A stretch of 44,379 nucleotides of DNA. Origin: Deltaproteobacteria bacterium RBG_13_43_22 (GTDB lineage: Bacteria; Desulfobacterota; RBG-13-43-22). The translations under genes and the position numbers were made by a program. This document shows, piece by piece, positions 8,289 through 16,912 of the stretch. Numbering within the stretch: position 1 is the first letter of the stretch; every line of letters starts with the position of its first letter. The stretch lies in NCBI GenBank assembly GCA_001797675.1, contig MGQB01000012.1:1-44379 (forward strand), given 5' to 3'. The notes beneath the pieces were generated by a model. That model had not been told where the DNA came from, ran no database searches, and saw only the letters and a program-made list of their open reading frames with translations.

Positions 8289-8345
8289 CACCCCAGCAAA
8301 AACCGGGGTCCGGAAAATTATATCTTATTCAAAATATTGGATTCC
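8289..8345. repeat. Degenerate REP-like element
   Basis: GTCACCCCAGC..AAACCGGGGTCC forms a hairpin and is followed by an A/T spacer and TTGGATTCC, then CGTCATGACGAAAATGG. This resembles the common bacterial repeat 'GTCA(C/T)(T/C)CCCGC...GGATTCC...AATGACG', here eroded. It explains why the open frame upstream of the acyltransferase ATG should not be counted as coding. Confidence 0.45.
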
Positions 8346-8414
8346 TTCATTCGACGTCATGACGAAAATGGTCTTTCGGCTGATTTTATTTTTGGTCGTG
8401 TAGAAAAGGAGTTT

Positions 8415-9119
8415 ATGTCTTTACGAAGTCTATTCGTCCTGCCTTGTTATATTATCCTTACCATAGGGTTCAGTTTGATTGCCCTGTTTGTCGCCTTTTT
8501 TGATTCGAATGGAAACCGTTCGCATCGGATTGCCGTCCTCTGGGCCGATTTAATCTTGATTATCAGCGGTGTTCGGGCCCAATTATTCAACCCGGAAGTC
8601 CTTATCCCCGGCCAGTCTTATATCTTCGCCGCCAACCATCGTAGCGCCTACGATATTCCGGTGCTTCTGGCCAAACTGCCGATCCAATTTCGCTGGTGGG
8701 CCAAAGAAAGTCTTTTTAAGATCCCTTTATTCGGCTGGGCCATGAAACGAGCCGGTTATTTTCCAATCAATCGTTCCAATCCAAGACAGGCTTACCAAGT
8801 CCTCCTTATGGCGGCAAAAAAAGTCAGCGAAGGGACATCGGTGGTCATATTTCCGGAGGGGACCCGGCAGGAGACTGATCACTTGGGAGAGTTCAAAAAA
8901 GGGGGGTTTGTCCTGGCTTTAAAATCAAAAAAACCGATTGTCCCGATCGGCATTCAGGGAAGCGCTCACGTTCTTTCTAAAAACGGATTCCGGATAACCC
9001 CCGGGACCATAAAGATTGTTTTGGGAAACCCGATCCCCACCAAGGGCTATAGACCGAAGGATGCCGATATCCTGATGCAGAAGGTCAGGGGGGCAATTGA
9101 GGAGAATTTAAAACATTGA
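8415..9119 (+). CDS. plsC: 1-acyl-glycerol-3-phosphate acyltransferase (PlsC type)
   Basis: Membrane-bound acyltransferase that would acylate lysophosphatidic acid in phospholipid synthesis; 234 residues is typical. An N-terminal hydrophobic helix (LFVLPCYIILTIGFSLIALF) is followed by the four PlsC blocks: NHRSAYD with H75 and D80, a GYFPINR block, FPEGTR at 146-151, and a VPIGIQGS block. The ATG at 8415 is preferred over 8337 because AAAAGGAG lies just upstream and the preceding in-frame stretch comes from a repeat element. PlsC-like enzymes vary in acceptor, so the exact lysolipid is not certain. Confidence 0.87.
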   Translation: MSLRSLFVLPCYIILTIGFSLIALFVAFFDSNGNRSHRIAVLWADLILIISGVRAQLFNPEVLIPGQSYIFAANHRSAYDIPVLLAKLPIQFRWWAKESLFKIPLFGWAMKRAGYFPINRSNPRQAYQVLLMAAKKVSEGTSVVIFPEGTRQETDHLGEFKKGGFVLALKSKKPIVPIGIQGSAHVLSKNGFRITPGTIKIVLGNPIPTKGYRPKDADILMQKVRGAIEENLKH

Positions 9120-9120
9120 T

Positions 9121-9247
9121 GCTGGATACTGGATGCTGGATAAAAGATACAAAATATGAGATATCTGTACTTCATGCCAAAAGCCGGATTAAAAGGGGGC
9201 ATCGGGTATTGGTTTTACCCATATCCAGAATCAAGTATCCAGTATCG
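9121..9247. repeat. Intergenic word repeat (CTGGATA type)
   Basis: The left edge has CTGGATACTGGATGCTGGAT (from 9122), three copies of CTGGAT. The right edge has TATCCAGAATCAAGTATCCA then GTATC, the same word on the other strand. The two edges could pair as a long imperfect stem enclosing about 80 bases. It lies between plsC and the RNase J gene. Confidence 0.6.
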
Positions 9248-9289
9248 GCCAGAATAACATAATCAATCCCTTCAGTAGGATCAAACCAA

Positions 9290-10975
9290 ATGGAAACTCG
9301 ACTTTTGTTATCTGACCCCCCCTCCCCCCTCTCCATTATCCCTCTTGGAGGCTTGGGGGAAATCGGGCTGAATATGCTCCTGGTTCAATATGAAGAGGAT
9401 ATTTTGGTCATTGATGCCGGGCTGATGTTCCCGGAAGACTATATGCTGGGCATCGATATCGTCATTCCGGATTTCAGCTATTTGTTAAAAAACAAAGAAC
9501 GCCTCAAGGCCATTGTTCTGACCCATGGTCATGAAGACCATATCGGGGCCTTGCCTTTCCTGCTCAAAGAGATATCGGTCCCGGTTTACGGTTCCCGCTT
9601 TACCCTGGAGCTGGTCAAGGAAAAATTGAAAGAGCATCATCTTCTGGGGCAATCCGATCTGAGAGCGGTTTCACCAAAAGAAATTCTGTCCATCGGACCT
9701 TTCCGATTGGAATTCATCCGGGTTACCCACAGTATCCCGGATGGCTTGGGCCTGGCTATCCAAACCCCGATGGGCACCTTAATCCATTCGGGGGATTTCA
9801 AGATCGATCAGACCCCTTTGGATGGGGTAATCACGGACATCAATACCTTTGCCGCTTACGGAGCAAGAGGGGTATTGGCCTTGATGTCAGATTCCACCAA
9901 TGTCGAGCGGGAAGGACACACCCTGCCGGAAAAACGAATCAGCGAGACCCTGGACCAGATCATGCGGGAATGTGAGGGCCGGGTGATCGTGGCTGTTTTT
10001 GCCTCCAATATCCACCGAATCCAACAGGTGGTGAATTCAGCAGCCCGCTATCAGCGCAAGGTGGCCTTTAATGGAAAAAGCATGGTGATTAACTGCCGGA
10101 TCGCCCGGGAATTAGGCCTTTTAAATGTTCCTCCGGGGATGGAACTGACCTTGGGGGAAATGCTCCAGCTTCCCGATTCTCAGGTAACTCTTATTACTAC
10201 CGGCAGTCAGGCCGAACCCATGTCCTCCCTGACCCGGATCGCCCGTGATGACCATAAACAGATCAAGATCAAAAAAGGGGATACGGTTATTCTCTCCTCC
10301 CGCTTTATTCCCGGAAACGAAAAAGCGATTGACGGCCTGATTAATAATTTATATCGTTTCGGGGCCGAGGTGATTTACGAAAAAGTATCCGAGATCCATG
10401 TTTCCGGTCATGCCAACCAGGAAGAATTGAAATTGATGCTCCACCTGACCCGACCTAAATTTTTTATCCCCATACACGGGGAATACCGTCATCTGGTCAA
10501 ACATGCCCAATTGGCCCACAAGATCGGCATACCCAAAGAGAACCTGATTCTGGCTGAAGACGGCCAGGTCATCCGTTTTGATGAGGAAGGAGGCCGGATT
10601 GAAGGTCAAGTGGAAGTAGGGCGGGTCTTCGTGGATGGAAAAGGCGTAGGCGATGTGGGTAACCTGATATTGAGGGACCGGCGCCACCTTTCCAATGAAG
10701 GGCTGGTGGTGGTTCTGGTGGTGTTAAATAACCAGACCGGGGAGCTCCTCTCAGGGCCGGACATCATCTCCAGAGGTTTTATTTCAGAAGAAGAATACCC
10801 CCAGTTGATTCAGGAAGCTAAAGAGCGGGTCCTGGAGATCTTGTATCTCAGGCAAAAAGAGGATATAAAGAACTGGGCGGACATCCAGGAAGAAATCCGC
10901 AAGACCCTGAGGCGGTTTTTTGATCATTCTCTCGAACGCCGGCCGGTGGTGCTGCCGTTGATAATTCCGATGTAA
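9290..10975 (+). CDS. rnj: Ribonuclease J
   Basis: Metallo-beta-lactamase/beta-CASP ribonuclease with 5'-exonuclease and endonuclease activity on RNA; 561 residues is the family length. IIPLGGLGEIGLNM begins the fold, and the metal motif is H79, H81, D83, H84 in LTHGHEDHIGALP. Further zinc ligands lie in the VTHSIPD and HSGDFKID blocks. The beta-CASP region includes FASNIHRIQQV and SRFIPGNEKAIDGLINNLYRFGAEVI, with HVSGHANQEELKLML and PIHGEYRHL closing the site. The C-terminal domain is present. RNase J is usual in Desulfobacterota as a companion or alternative to RNase E. The ATG at 9290 has no strong ribosome site. Confidence 0.95.
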   Translation: METRLLLSDPPSPLSIIPLGGLGEIGLNMLLVQYEEDILVIDAGLMFPEDYMLGIDIVIPDFSYLLKNKERLKAIVLTHGHEDHIGALPFLLKEISVPVYGSRFTLELVKEKLKEHHLLGQSDLRAVSPKEILSIGPFRLEFIRVTHSIPDGLGLAIQTPMGTLIHSGDFKIDQTPLDGVITDINTFAAYGARGVLALMSDSTNVEREGHTLPEKRISETLDQIMRECEGRVIVAVFASNIHRIQQVVNSAARYQRKVAFNGKSMVINCRIARELGLLNVPPGMELTLGEMLQLPDSQVTLITTGSQAEPMSSLTRIARDDHKQIKIKKGDTVILSSRFIPGNEKAIDGLINNLYRFGAEVIYEKVSEIHVSGHANQEELKLMLHLTRPKFFIPIHGEYRHLVKHAQLAHKIGIPKENLILAEDGQVIRFDEEGGRIEGQVEVGRVFVDGKGVGDVGNLILRDRRHLSNEGLVVVLVVLNNQTGELLSGPDIISRGFISEEEYPQLIQEAKERVLEILYLRQKEDIKNWADIQEEIRKTLRRFFDHSLERRPVVLPLIIPM

Positions 10976-10984
10976 AGCACAAAG

Positions 10985-11061
10985 GATGCCTGATGTCGGA
11001 TTCGAGATTTTAGACCCTAAGGAATCAGGATTTCAGGGGGCCGGGATCTGACATCCGATAT
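10985..11061. repeat. Intergenic word repeat (GATGTCGGAT type)
   Basis: GCCTGATGTCGGATTCGAGA at the left edge of the rnj-ftsK gap is matched on the other strand by ATCTGACATCCGATATG at 11046-11062. Reversed, that reads CGGATGTCAGAT. The words overlap but are rearranged rather than simply copied. Confidence 0.45.
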
Positions 11062-11094
11062 GAAGTACCTCCAATCTTAAAATTAAGGTTGCCA

Positions 11095-13272
11095 ATGTCC
11101 AAAGAAGAACCCCCTCAAAAATCGATCTATTTTGAAATACTCGGGCTGGCCCTCGGAGCCGTGGGGATTTTAATTCTCCTGGCCCTCCTTTCGCATCACC
11201 CCGCCGATCCTTCTTTCAGTTCTCCCCAGACGGGTGATCTGCATATAAATAACTGGGTGGGAAAGATCGGCTCCTATTCCTCGACCTTCCTGTTTGAGTG
11301 GCTGGGTCTGGCCTCCTTCTGGCTCAGTTTCATCTTTTTTCAACTGGCCTTCTATTCCTTCCGCAAAGAATCCATTTCCTCGCCTTCCTGGCATGCAACC
11401 GGGTATCTTTTATTGATATTTTCTTTTGCCGCTTTGCTTTCCAGGGGAGAGCAGAATTTCCAATTCTTCGGCTGGAATTTTCCCTGGGGAGGAATCCTGG
11501 GTTACCTGATCTTCCACCGCATCTCCCTGTTATTGAATCCGCCCGGAACCCATATTTTTTTGATCGTGGTGTTGTTGACCGGATTTATCTTGATCACGAG
11601 GGTTTCTTTAGCCCGGGTGGGGGAAAGGGTTCATATCCGGCTTGTGGAGAAAGCGAGCCGATGGCGGGACTCTTATCAAAAGCAAAAGGAACGGAAACGG
11701 AAGGCCAAGAATTTACGGGTGGAAAAAGAAATCCAGAAGGAAAAGGAAGCCCATCCGCCCACCATTGTCCAAAGCCCGGTGCTTAAGCCGGCCGCTCCTC
11801 TGCCCCGTCCCCAGCCCCAACAGGAGCAATTTGTTTTTATGAAAGATCCGAGGGATTTTGAGCTGCCGCCTCTATCATTACTGGATACCTATGAAAAAAA
11901 TGATCAGGAGGTTCAACAGCAAAGCCTGCTCATGAATTCCCGGCTCCTGGAGAAAAAACTGAAAGACTTCGGGGTTGAGGGTAAGGTCACCGAGGTTTCC
12001 CCCGGACCGGTCATTACCATGTATGAATTTGAACCGGCCCCAGGGGTTAAGATCAGCCGGATTACCGGCTTGGCTGATGACCTGGCTATGGCCATGCGGG
12101 CCGTCAGCATCCGGATTGTTGCCCCTCTGCCGGGCAAGCCGGTCATCGGTATCGAAATACCCAACAGCCAGCGGGAAACGGTGGGTCTGAAAGATATCCT
12201 CTCCTCCCAGGAATTTTCAGGTCCCAAGTCCAAGTTGACCTTGGCTTTGGGCAAAGATATTCTGGGTTTTCCCGTGGTCACCAATCTGGCCAAGATGCCC
12301 CACCTTCTGATCGCAGGAGCCACGGGCACCGGTAAGAGCGTTTGCCTGAACGCCCTGATCAGCAGTATCCTTTTCAAGGCCAGACCGGAGGAAGTCCGAT
12401 TTTTCTTTATCGACCCCAAGCGAATCGAGCTTTTACCTTATGAAGGGATCCCTCATCTCCTGCACGAGGTGGTCACCGATGCCAAAATGGCCACCCGGGT
12501 CCTTCGCTGGGCCATCCGGGAGATGGAAGACCGCTATCAGAAAATGGCCGACAAAGGGGCCCGGAATATTGATACCTATAACCAAAGGCTGTTGAAGGAA
12601 AAAAAGGGGGCTTCTGAAAAATACCCCGAAGAATGGCTGCCGTATGTGGTTATCGTCATTGATGAGCTGGCCGACCTGATGCTGGTCTCCTCCCGGGATG
12701 TGGAAGAGTACCTGACCCGGCTGGCCCAGATGGCCCGGGCCGCCGGGATTCACCTGCTTCTGGCCACCCAGCGTCCTTCCGTGGATATCCTGACCGGTAT
12801 CATCAAGGCCAATTTCCCGGCCCGTATTTCTTTCCAGGTCTCCTCCAAAACCGACTCCCGCACCATCCTCGATGCCAATGGGGCCGAGGCCCTTCTGGGT
12901 GCTGGCGACATGCTCTTTCTGCCTCCCGGCGTATCCAGGCTCCAGCGCATTCACGGGGCCTTTATCTCGGAAACGGAAATCAAACGATTGACCGACTTTC
13001 TGAAAAAGCAGAAACAGCCGGTCTATGATGATACCCTCTTAACCATGGAAGAACCGGAACCTTCGGAAAACGATGACGACATTGATGAAAAATATGAAGC
13101 GGCGCTCCAGATCGTCAAAGAAACCCGCCAGGTTTCCATCTCCATGATCCAAAGAAAACTGCGTATCGGCTATAACCGGGCGGCCCGTTTGGTGGAAATC
13201 ATGGAGCGGGAAGGGATTGTCAGTTCCGGGGAGGGCGGCCGTCCCCGGGAGGTCCTGATCAAGAATTTTTAA
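11095..13272 (+). CDS. ftsK: FtsK/SpoIIIE DNA translocase
   Basis: Septal DNA pump that moves chromosome ends through the closing septum and activates XerCD recombination. The N-terminus has four membrane segments (from ILGLALGAVGILILLALL to the ILITRVSLARV region, about residues 12-170). A short charged, proline-rich linker follows, then the motor with Walker A GATGTGKS at 408-415 and Walker B VIVIDELADLM at about 520. The C-terminal gamma domain (ALQIVKETRQVSISMIQRKL...GYNRAARLVEIMEREGIV) is the winged helix that reads KOPS signals. At 725 residues the linker is short, as in most non-enteric homologues. The ATG at 11095 is chosen over the TTG at 11089 because AAGG at 11084-11087 suits it. 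Confidence 0.95.
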   Translation: MSKEEPPQKSIYFEILGLALGAVGILILLALLSHHPADPSFSSPQTGDLHINNWVGKIGSYSSTFLFEWLGLASFWLSFIFFQLAFYSFRKESISSPSWHATGYLLLIFSFAALLSRGEQNFQFFGWNFPWGGILGYLIFHRISLLLNPPGTHIFLIVVLLTGFILITRVSLARVGERVHIRLVEKASRWRDSYQKQKERKRKAKNLRVEKEIQKEKEAHPPTIVQSPVLKPAAPLPRPQPQQEQFVFMKDPRDFELPPLSLLDTYEKNDQEVQQQSLLMNSRLLEKKLKDFGVEGKVTEVSPGPVITMYEFEPAPGVKISRITGLADDLAMAMRAVSIRIVAPLPGKPVIGIEIPNSQRETVGLKDILSSQEFSGPKSKLTLALGKDILGFPVVTNLAKMPHLLIAGATGTGKSVCLNALISSILFKARPEEVRFFFIDPKRIELLPYEGIPHLLHEVVTDAKMATRVLRWAIREMEDRYQKMADKGARNIDTYNQRLLKEKKGASEKYPEEWLPYVVIVIDELADLMLVSSRDVEEYLTRLAQMARAAGIHLLLATQRPSVDILTGIIKANFPARISFQVSSKTDSRTILDANGAEALLGAGDMLFLPPGVSRLQRIHGAFISETEIKRLTDFLKKQKQPVYDDTLLTMEEPEPSENDDDIDEKYEAALQIVKETRQVSISMIQRKLRIGYNRAARLVEIMEREGIVSSGEGGRPREVLIKNF

Positions 13273-13305
13273 TTTTTTTAATGAGAAATAAGGAAAGGGC
13301 TTTAG

Positions 13306-13346
13306 ACCCGGAGATTTTTATGGAAAATATCTCCAAAAGTCCGGGT
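13306..13346 (+). other. Mutually exclusive inverted repeats after ftsK
   Basis: ACCCGGA (13306-13312) pairs with TCCGGGT (13340-13346), while GGAGAT (13310-13315) pairs with ATCTCC (13329-13334). The two stems share GGA, so only one can fully form. It may be a termination or pausing structure; no T run follows directly. Confidence 0.35.
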
Positions 13347-13374
13347 GGTGACGACGGCCCCCCAAACTGGCCAA

Positions 13375-13396
13375 GGGTCAAGAGCTGACTTGACCC
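13375..13396 (+). terminator. Candidate hairpin terminator
   Basis: GGGTCAAG (13375-13382) and CTTGACCC (13389-13396) form an eight-pair stem with a six-base loop, followed by CTTTCCTC rather than a pure T run. It lies about 100 bases after the ftsK stop. The rest of 13273-13785 holds the promoter below and a 200-base leader without a supported gene. Confidence 0.35.
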
Positions 13397-13549
13397 CTTT
13401 CCTCAACACTGGAAGCATTCCGAATTTCAGGTTTATTGCGGTCCCCGCATCCATCCCCGAAAAAAAAGCCCGGATGATTTAGCGGGCCAGGTTTTCCATG
13501 GCCGCTTTTTCCCTGGGATATTTGCTCCCCAAGAAGGCCTTTTTTCTCC

Positions 13550-13578
13550 TTGACTGAGTATTTTTTGTTTCTTATACT
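13550..13578 (+). promoter_or_regulatory. Sigma-70-type promoter for the TRAP operon
   Basis: TTGACT (13550-13555), a 17-base spacer and TATACT (13573-13578). It is the best promoter before dctP and implies a leader of about 200 bases. Confidence 0.65.
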
Positions 13579-13785
13579 CGTTCCATTAAAAAAATACCTC
13601 GGTTTCATGAGTAAAAAAACGAATGAGCTTTCTGAGCAGGGGCTCGCCGAAGTCTTGGTGTGGTGAGCTTCAATTCAAATAAGGAAAGAGGGGAGGTGGT
13701 TAAGAACGACAGAGAGCTGACTTTCACACTAAAAGTCTGTATGATCAACCTATAAAACCATTTTATTCTGCTAAGGAGGAGCGAA

Positions 13786-14853
13786 ATGAGAAAGAGTTTA
13801 CACTTTTTCTTTACCGTATTGATGGTTGTTACTTTTATCTTCACATTCAACTCTCTTGGGTCTGCAGCAACGGTTACAAAACTAAAGGCCGCCAATTACC
13901 TCCCAATCACCCACCCCATGTCGCTCCTGACCCGATGGTTTTGCGATGAGGTCAAGAAACGGTCCAACGGCCGGGTGGAGATCACCTATTATGACGGAGG
14001 AACGCTTCTTAATCCGGTCAAGATGTACGACGGTGTCCTGACGGGCATCGCAGACTTGGGGTTTTCTCACATTCAATATACACGAGGCCGCTTTCCGGTG
14101 ACGGAGGTGTTCGATCTGCCTCTCGGTTTCCCGAGCGGTTGGACGGCGACAGCGGTAGCCACGGATTTCTTCAACAAATACAAACCAAGTGATTGGAAAG
14201 ATATGCATGTGCTGTATCTGACCACTTCAGGACCGATTATCCTTCAGACCACCAGCAAACCAGTTATGAATTTGAGTCAACTGAAGGGCCTCAAGATCAG
14301 GGCCGTGGGACAGATGAGTGACATTATCAAGGCCCTGGGAGGTGTACCTGTCCCCCTTCAAATGCCGGATGTTTATGACTCTTTGAGAAGGGGGGTCATC
14401 GATGGAGTCGTAGTGGATCTCTCCACGCTCAAATACTGGAAGTTCGCCGAGGTGAACAAGAATGTTACGGCCGATTGGCAGCTCGGAACCGGTATTACCT
14501 TCTATTTTGTCATGAATAAGGGGAAGTGGGAGGCCCTGCCCCCTGACATTCAAAAGATCTTCAGCGAGGTGGCCTCCGAAGCCAGAGAGAAGCAGGCGGT
14601 CCTGTGGGATAAGATGGATATAGAAGGAAAGGATTTGTTGGTCAGCCAGGGTGGGAAGATGATCTATCTTTCGGACACCGAAGCGGCCGCGTGGGTAAAG
14701 GCTGTCGAGCCGATCATCGGAGAGTATAAAAAGAATATGGTCGCCAAAGGATATAAAGAGGCCGAGATTGACGGGTGGATGACCTACATCAAAGAGCGTA
14801 TCGGCTATTGGCACAAAGAGCAGAAAAAGAGAGGAATCCCTTCTGCCTTTTAA
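13786..14853 (+). CDS. dctP: TRAP transporter solute-binding protein (DctP family)
   Basis: Periplasmic binding protein of a tripartite ATP-independent transporter, 355 residues. It has a clear signal peptide (FFFTVLMVVTFIFTFNSLGSA, cleavage near residue 28). The TRAP core then shows THPMSLLTRWFCDEVKKRSN, the strand VEITYYDGGTL, and the family block LKGLKIRAVGQMSDIIKALG..PVPLQMPDVYDSLRRGVIDG, where the arginine of KIRAVG normally holds a substrate carboxylate. AAGGAGG at 13773-13779 sets the start. The small and large membrane subunits follow in order. The substrate is probably an organic acid, but which one is not visible. Confidence 0.93.
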   Translation: MRKSLHFFFTVLMVVTFIFTFNSLGSAATVTKLKAANYLPITHPMSLLTRWFCDEVKKRSNGRVEITYYDGGTLLNPVKMYDGVLTGIADLGFSHIQYTRGRFPVTEVFDLPLGFPSGWTATAVATDFFNKYKPSDWKDMHVLYLTTSGPIILQTTSKPVMNLSQLKGLKIRAVGQMSDIIKALGGVPVPLQMPDVYDSLRRGVIDGVVVDLSTLKYWKFAEVNKNVTADWQLGTGITFYFVMNKGKWEALPPDIQKIFSEVASEAREKQAVLWDKMDIEGKDLLVSQGGKMIYLSDTEAAAWVKAVEPIIGEYKKNMVAKGYKEAEIDGWMTYIKERIGYWHKEQKKRGIPSAF

Positions 14854-14865
14854 TGAGGAAAAATA

Positions 14866-15348
14866 ATGACCCGTCCATTCGATATTCTGCGATTCATCTG
14901 TAAACTCCTGAGCTACATCGCAGGCACAGCTCTCACTGTGATGATGTTTCTGACCGTGGCCGATGTCTTTTTAAGAGCCGGAGGCTATCCCTTTGTCGGA
15001 ACCTATGAAATTGTATCGTTATTACTGGCCGTGGTGATCGGCTTTGGGATCCCTCAAGTTTCTTTAGACAAGGGCCATGTCTTCATGGAATTCCTGCTGG
15101 AGAGATTCTCTCAACGGGGCAGGAATATCATGAACACTTTTACCCGCCTGCTGTGCATCCTTTTATTTGCCTGTATAGGATATAATCTCATTTTGGTTGG
15201 AGCCAGTTATCAAGCCTCGGGGGAGGTCACCGCCACGATCAAGTTACCTTTCTACCCGGTCGCCTACGGTGTCGCCTTTTGTTGTTTGATCGAATGTTTC
15301 GTTTTTATCTACGACATCGTAATAATCTGGAGGGGGCAATATGAGTGA
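14866..15348 (+). CDS. dctQ: TRAP transporter small permease (DctQ family)
   Basis: Small inner-membrane subunit of the TRAP transporter, 160 residues with four hydrophobic helices. The first ends in TVMMFLTVADVFLRAGGYP, the DctQ hallmark, and the second is YEIVSLLLAVVIGFGIPQVS. It starts 12 bases after dctP behind a GAGGAAAA site and overlaps dctM by eight bases, so translation is probably coupled. Confidence 0.92.
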   Translation: MTRPFDILRFICKLLSYIAGTALTVMMFLTVADVFLRAGGYPFVGTYEIVSLLLAVVIGFGIPQVSLDKGHVFMEFLLERFSQRGRNIMNTFTRLLCILLFACIGYNLILVGASYQASGEVTATIKLPFYPVAYGVAFCCLIECFVFIYDIVIIWRGQYE

Positions 15349-16639
15349 GATCATGACAGGCATTATCGGCCTCACGGTACTGCTCCTGTTTTTTGCGACC
15401 GGCATAGAATTGGGCTTTGCCATGGCCTTGGTCGGCTTTGTGGGATTCGGCTATCTGAACGGCTTCCCTTCCGCTATGAGCCTCCTCTCAAGGGATGTCT
15501 TTGAGGTCATCACCAATTACGGGTATACCGTCTTTCCGCTTTTCATTTTGATGGGGCAGATCGGTTTTAATGCCGGCATAGCGACCAGACTCTATAATGC
15601 GGCCAACAAGTTTATCGGTCATATACCTGGTGGTTTGGCCATGGCCACCGTGATTGGGGCAACCGGTTTTAAGACGATTTGCGGCTCCTCGGCGGCCACC
15701 TCGGCCACCTTTGCCGGGGTGGCCATCCCCGAGATGGATCGGTACGGTTACGACAAGAAACTTTCTTCGGGAGTCGTGGCCACCGTCGGGACGCTGGGTG
15801 TCATCATCCCACCCAGTGTCACCTTGATTATTTTCGGCATCATAACTGAACAATCCATCGGGCAGCTCTTTCTGGCCGGCATTATTCCTGGTTTGATCAT
15901 CGCTCTGTTGTTCATCGGGATCATCTATGGATGGGTAAAAATAAATCCGGCCATCGCCCGCACTTCCCAAAAGTCCACCTGGAAAGAGAGAATACGCTCC
16001 CTGCCCGAAGTATTCTGGGTTCTGATGGTCTTTCTCTTAGTCATCGGCGGGATCATGCGGGGTTTTTTCACCCCTACGGAAGCCGGAGCGGTCGGCACTT
16101 TTGCGGTTCTTTTACTGGCCTCAGTCAAGCGTGATCTGACCTTCAAGAACTATCTCAAGTCCGTCCAAGAAGGACTCCGTACGGCTATCATGATCCTTAT
16201 GCTCATCGCCGGTTCAACCATACTCGGTCATTTTATTGCCATCACCAACATCCCGCAACAAACGGCGGAATGGATCGTCTCCCTTCCCCTCAACCGCTAC
16301 CTGATTTTGATTTTGATTTTTTTGGTTTACGAGGTGGGGGGGTCCTTTATTGATGACCTGACTTTTATGATCTTGGCCACCCCTATTTTTTTTCCGGCAG
16401 TCCTCAAACTCGGCTTCAATCCGATCTGGTTCGGGATCACACTCGGAGTGGTCCTTATGATCGGCGTTGTGATCCCGCCGGTGGCTATTTGTGTGTTTGT
16501 GGTGAAAAATATAACCAAGATTCCCTTGGGTACTATCTATAAAGGGGTGGCCCCTTTCTTGATCGCCCTTGTTTTCATCTGGGGACTGCTGTTTTTAATT
16601 CCGCAGATGGCCCTCTGGCTCCCATCACTTTTTTATTGA
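15341..16639 (+). CDS. dctM: TRAP transporter large permease (DctM family)
   Basis: Large inner-membrane subunit that couples sodium flow to solute uptake, 432 residues with about twelve hydrophobic helices. Family blocks include FPLFILMGQIGFNAGIA, KTICGSSAATSATFAGVAIP, GVIIPPSVTLIIFGIITEQSIGQLFLAGIIPG and GSFIDDLTFMILATPIFFPA. It overlaps the end of dctQ by eight bases and closes the three-gene operon. No regulator gene is adjacent; control is likely from the promoter at 13550. Confidence 0.94.
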   Translation: MSEIMTGIIGLTVLLLFFATGIELGFAMALVGFVGFGYLNGFPSAMSLLSRDVFEVITNYGYTVFPLFILMGQIGFNAGIATRLYNAANKFIGHIPGGLAMATVIGATGFKTICGSSAATSATFAGVAIPEMDRYGYDKKLSSGVVATVGTLGVIIPPSVTLIIFGIITEQSIGQLFLAGIIPGLIIALLFIGIIYGWVKINPAIARTSQKSTWKERIRSLPEVFWVLMVFLLVIGGIMRGFFTPTEAGAVGTFAVLLLASVKRDLTFKNYLKSVQEGLRTAIMILMLIAGSTILGHFIAITNIPQQTAEWIVSLPLNRYLILILIFLVYEVGGSFIDDLTFMILATPIFFPAVLKLGFNPIWFGITLGVVLMIGVVIPPVAICVFVVKNITKIPLGTIYKGVAPFLIALVFIWGLLFLIPQMALWLPSLFY

Positions 16640-16733
16640 TAAGAGGAAAGTCTTTAAAATTCAAAGCCTTATTCTTATTATATGAGTCCCTGTGATAATT
16701 GGCCCTAAGATAAACCGCTCCGAGCAAGACTTT

Positions 16734-16785
16734 GGTGTCAAACTTTGAATAGTGAATTGCAATTCACTATTCAAAGTTTGACACC
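16734..16785. repeat. Perfect 52-bp palindrome
   Basis: The left half begins GGTGTCAAACTTTGAATAGT and reaches the centre as GAATTG. The right half (16760-16785) is its exact reverse complement, with no loop and no mismatch in 26 pairs. A second small inverted repeat, TTCTTG-GTA-CAAGAA, abuts it at 16786-16800. It lies about 95 bases after the dctM stop and could act as a terminator, a recombination or excision scar, or two mobile-element ends joined head to head. Confidence 0.9.
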
Positions 16786-16850
16786 TTCTTGGTACAAGAA
16801 AAAGGAGTTTAAAGTGGAGTAAGCAGGAATCCATTATATTCCAAATTATA

Positions 16851-16883
16851 TAATTTACTATAGTCATTGACTATAGTAAATTA
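16851..16883. promoter_or_regulatory. 16+1+16 palindrome, candidate antitoxin operator
   Basis: TAATTTACTATAGTCA (16851-16866), one T, then the exact reverse complement TGACTATAGTAAATTA (16868-16883). It sits 30 bases before the Phd/YefM-type antitoxin start and overlaps the -35 box of the promoter below. Autorepression by antitoxins of this family through upstream palindromes is established; that this one is the operator is inference. Confidence 0.55.
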
Positions 16884-16895
16884 ATATTATATTAA
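16867..16895 (+). promoter_or_regulatory. Promoter for the antitoxin gene
   Basis: TTGACT (16867-16872), a 17-base spacer, and TATTAA (16890-16895). The -35 box lies inside the right arm of the palindrome, so a bound repressor would block it. Confidence 0.45.
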
Positions 16896-16912
16896 ATTAA
16901 CGAGGTGATTTT

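Noticed and set aside
8337..8414. N-terminal extension of the PlsC-type protein
   Set aside because: It derives from a REP-like element; the ATG at 8415 has a ribosome site and matches family length.
13608..13667. A 19-codon leader peptide before dctP
   Set aside because: It has no ribosome site and no sign of attenuation such as regulatory codon runs or an overlapping hairpin.
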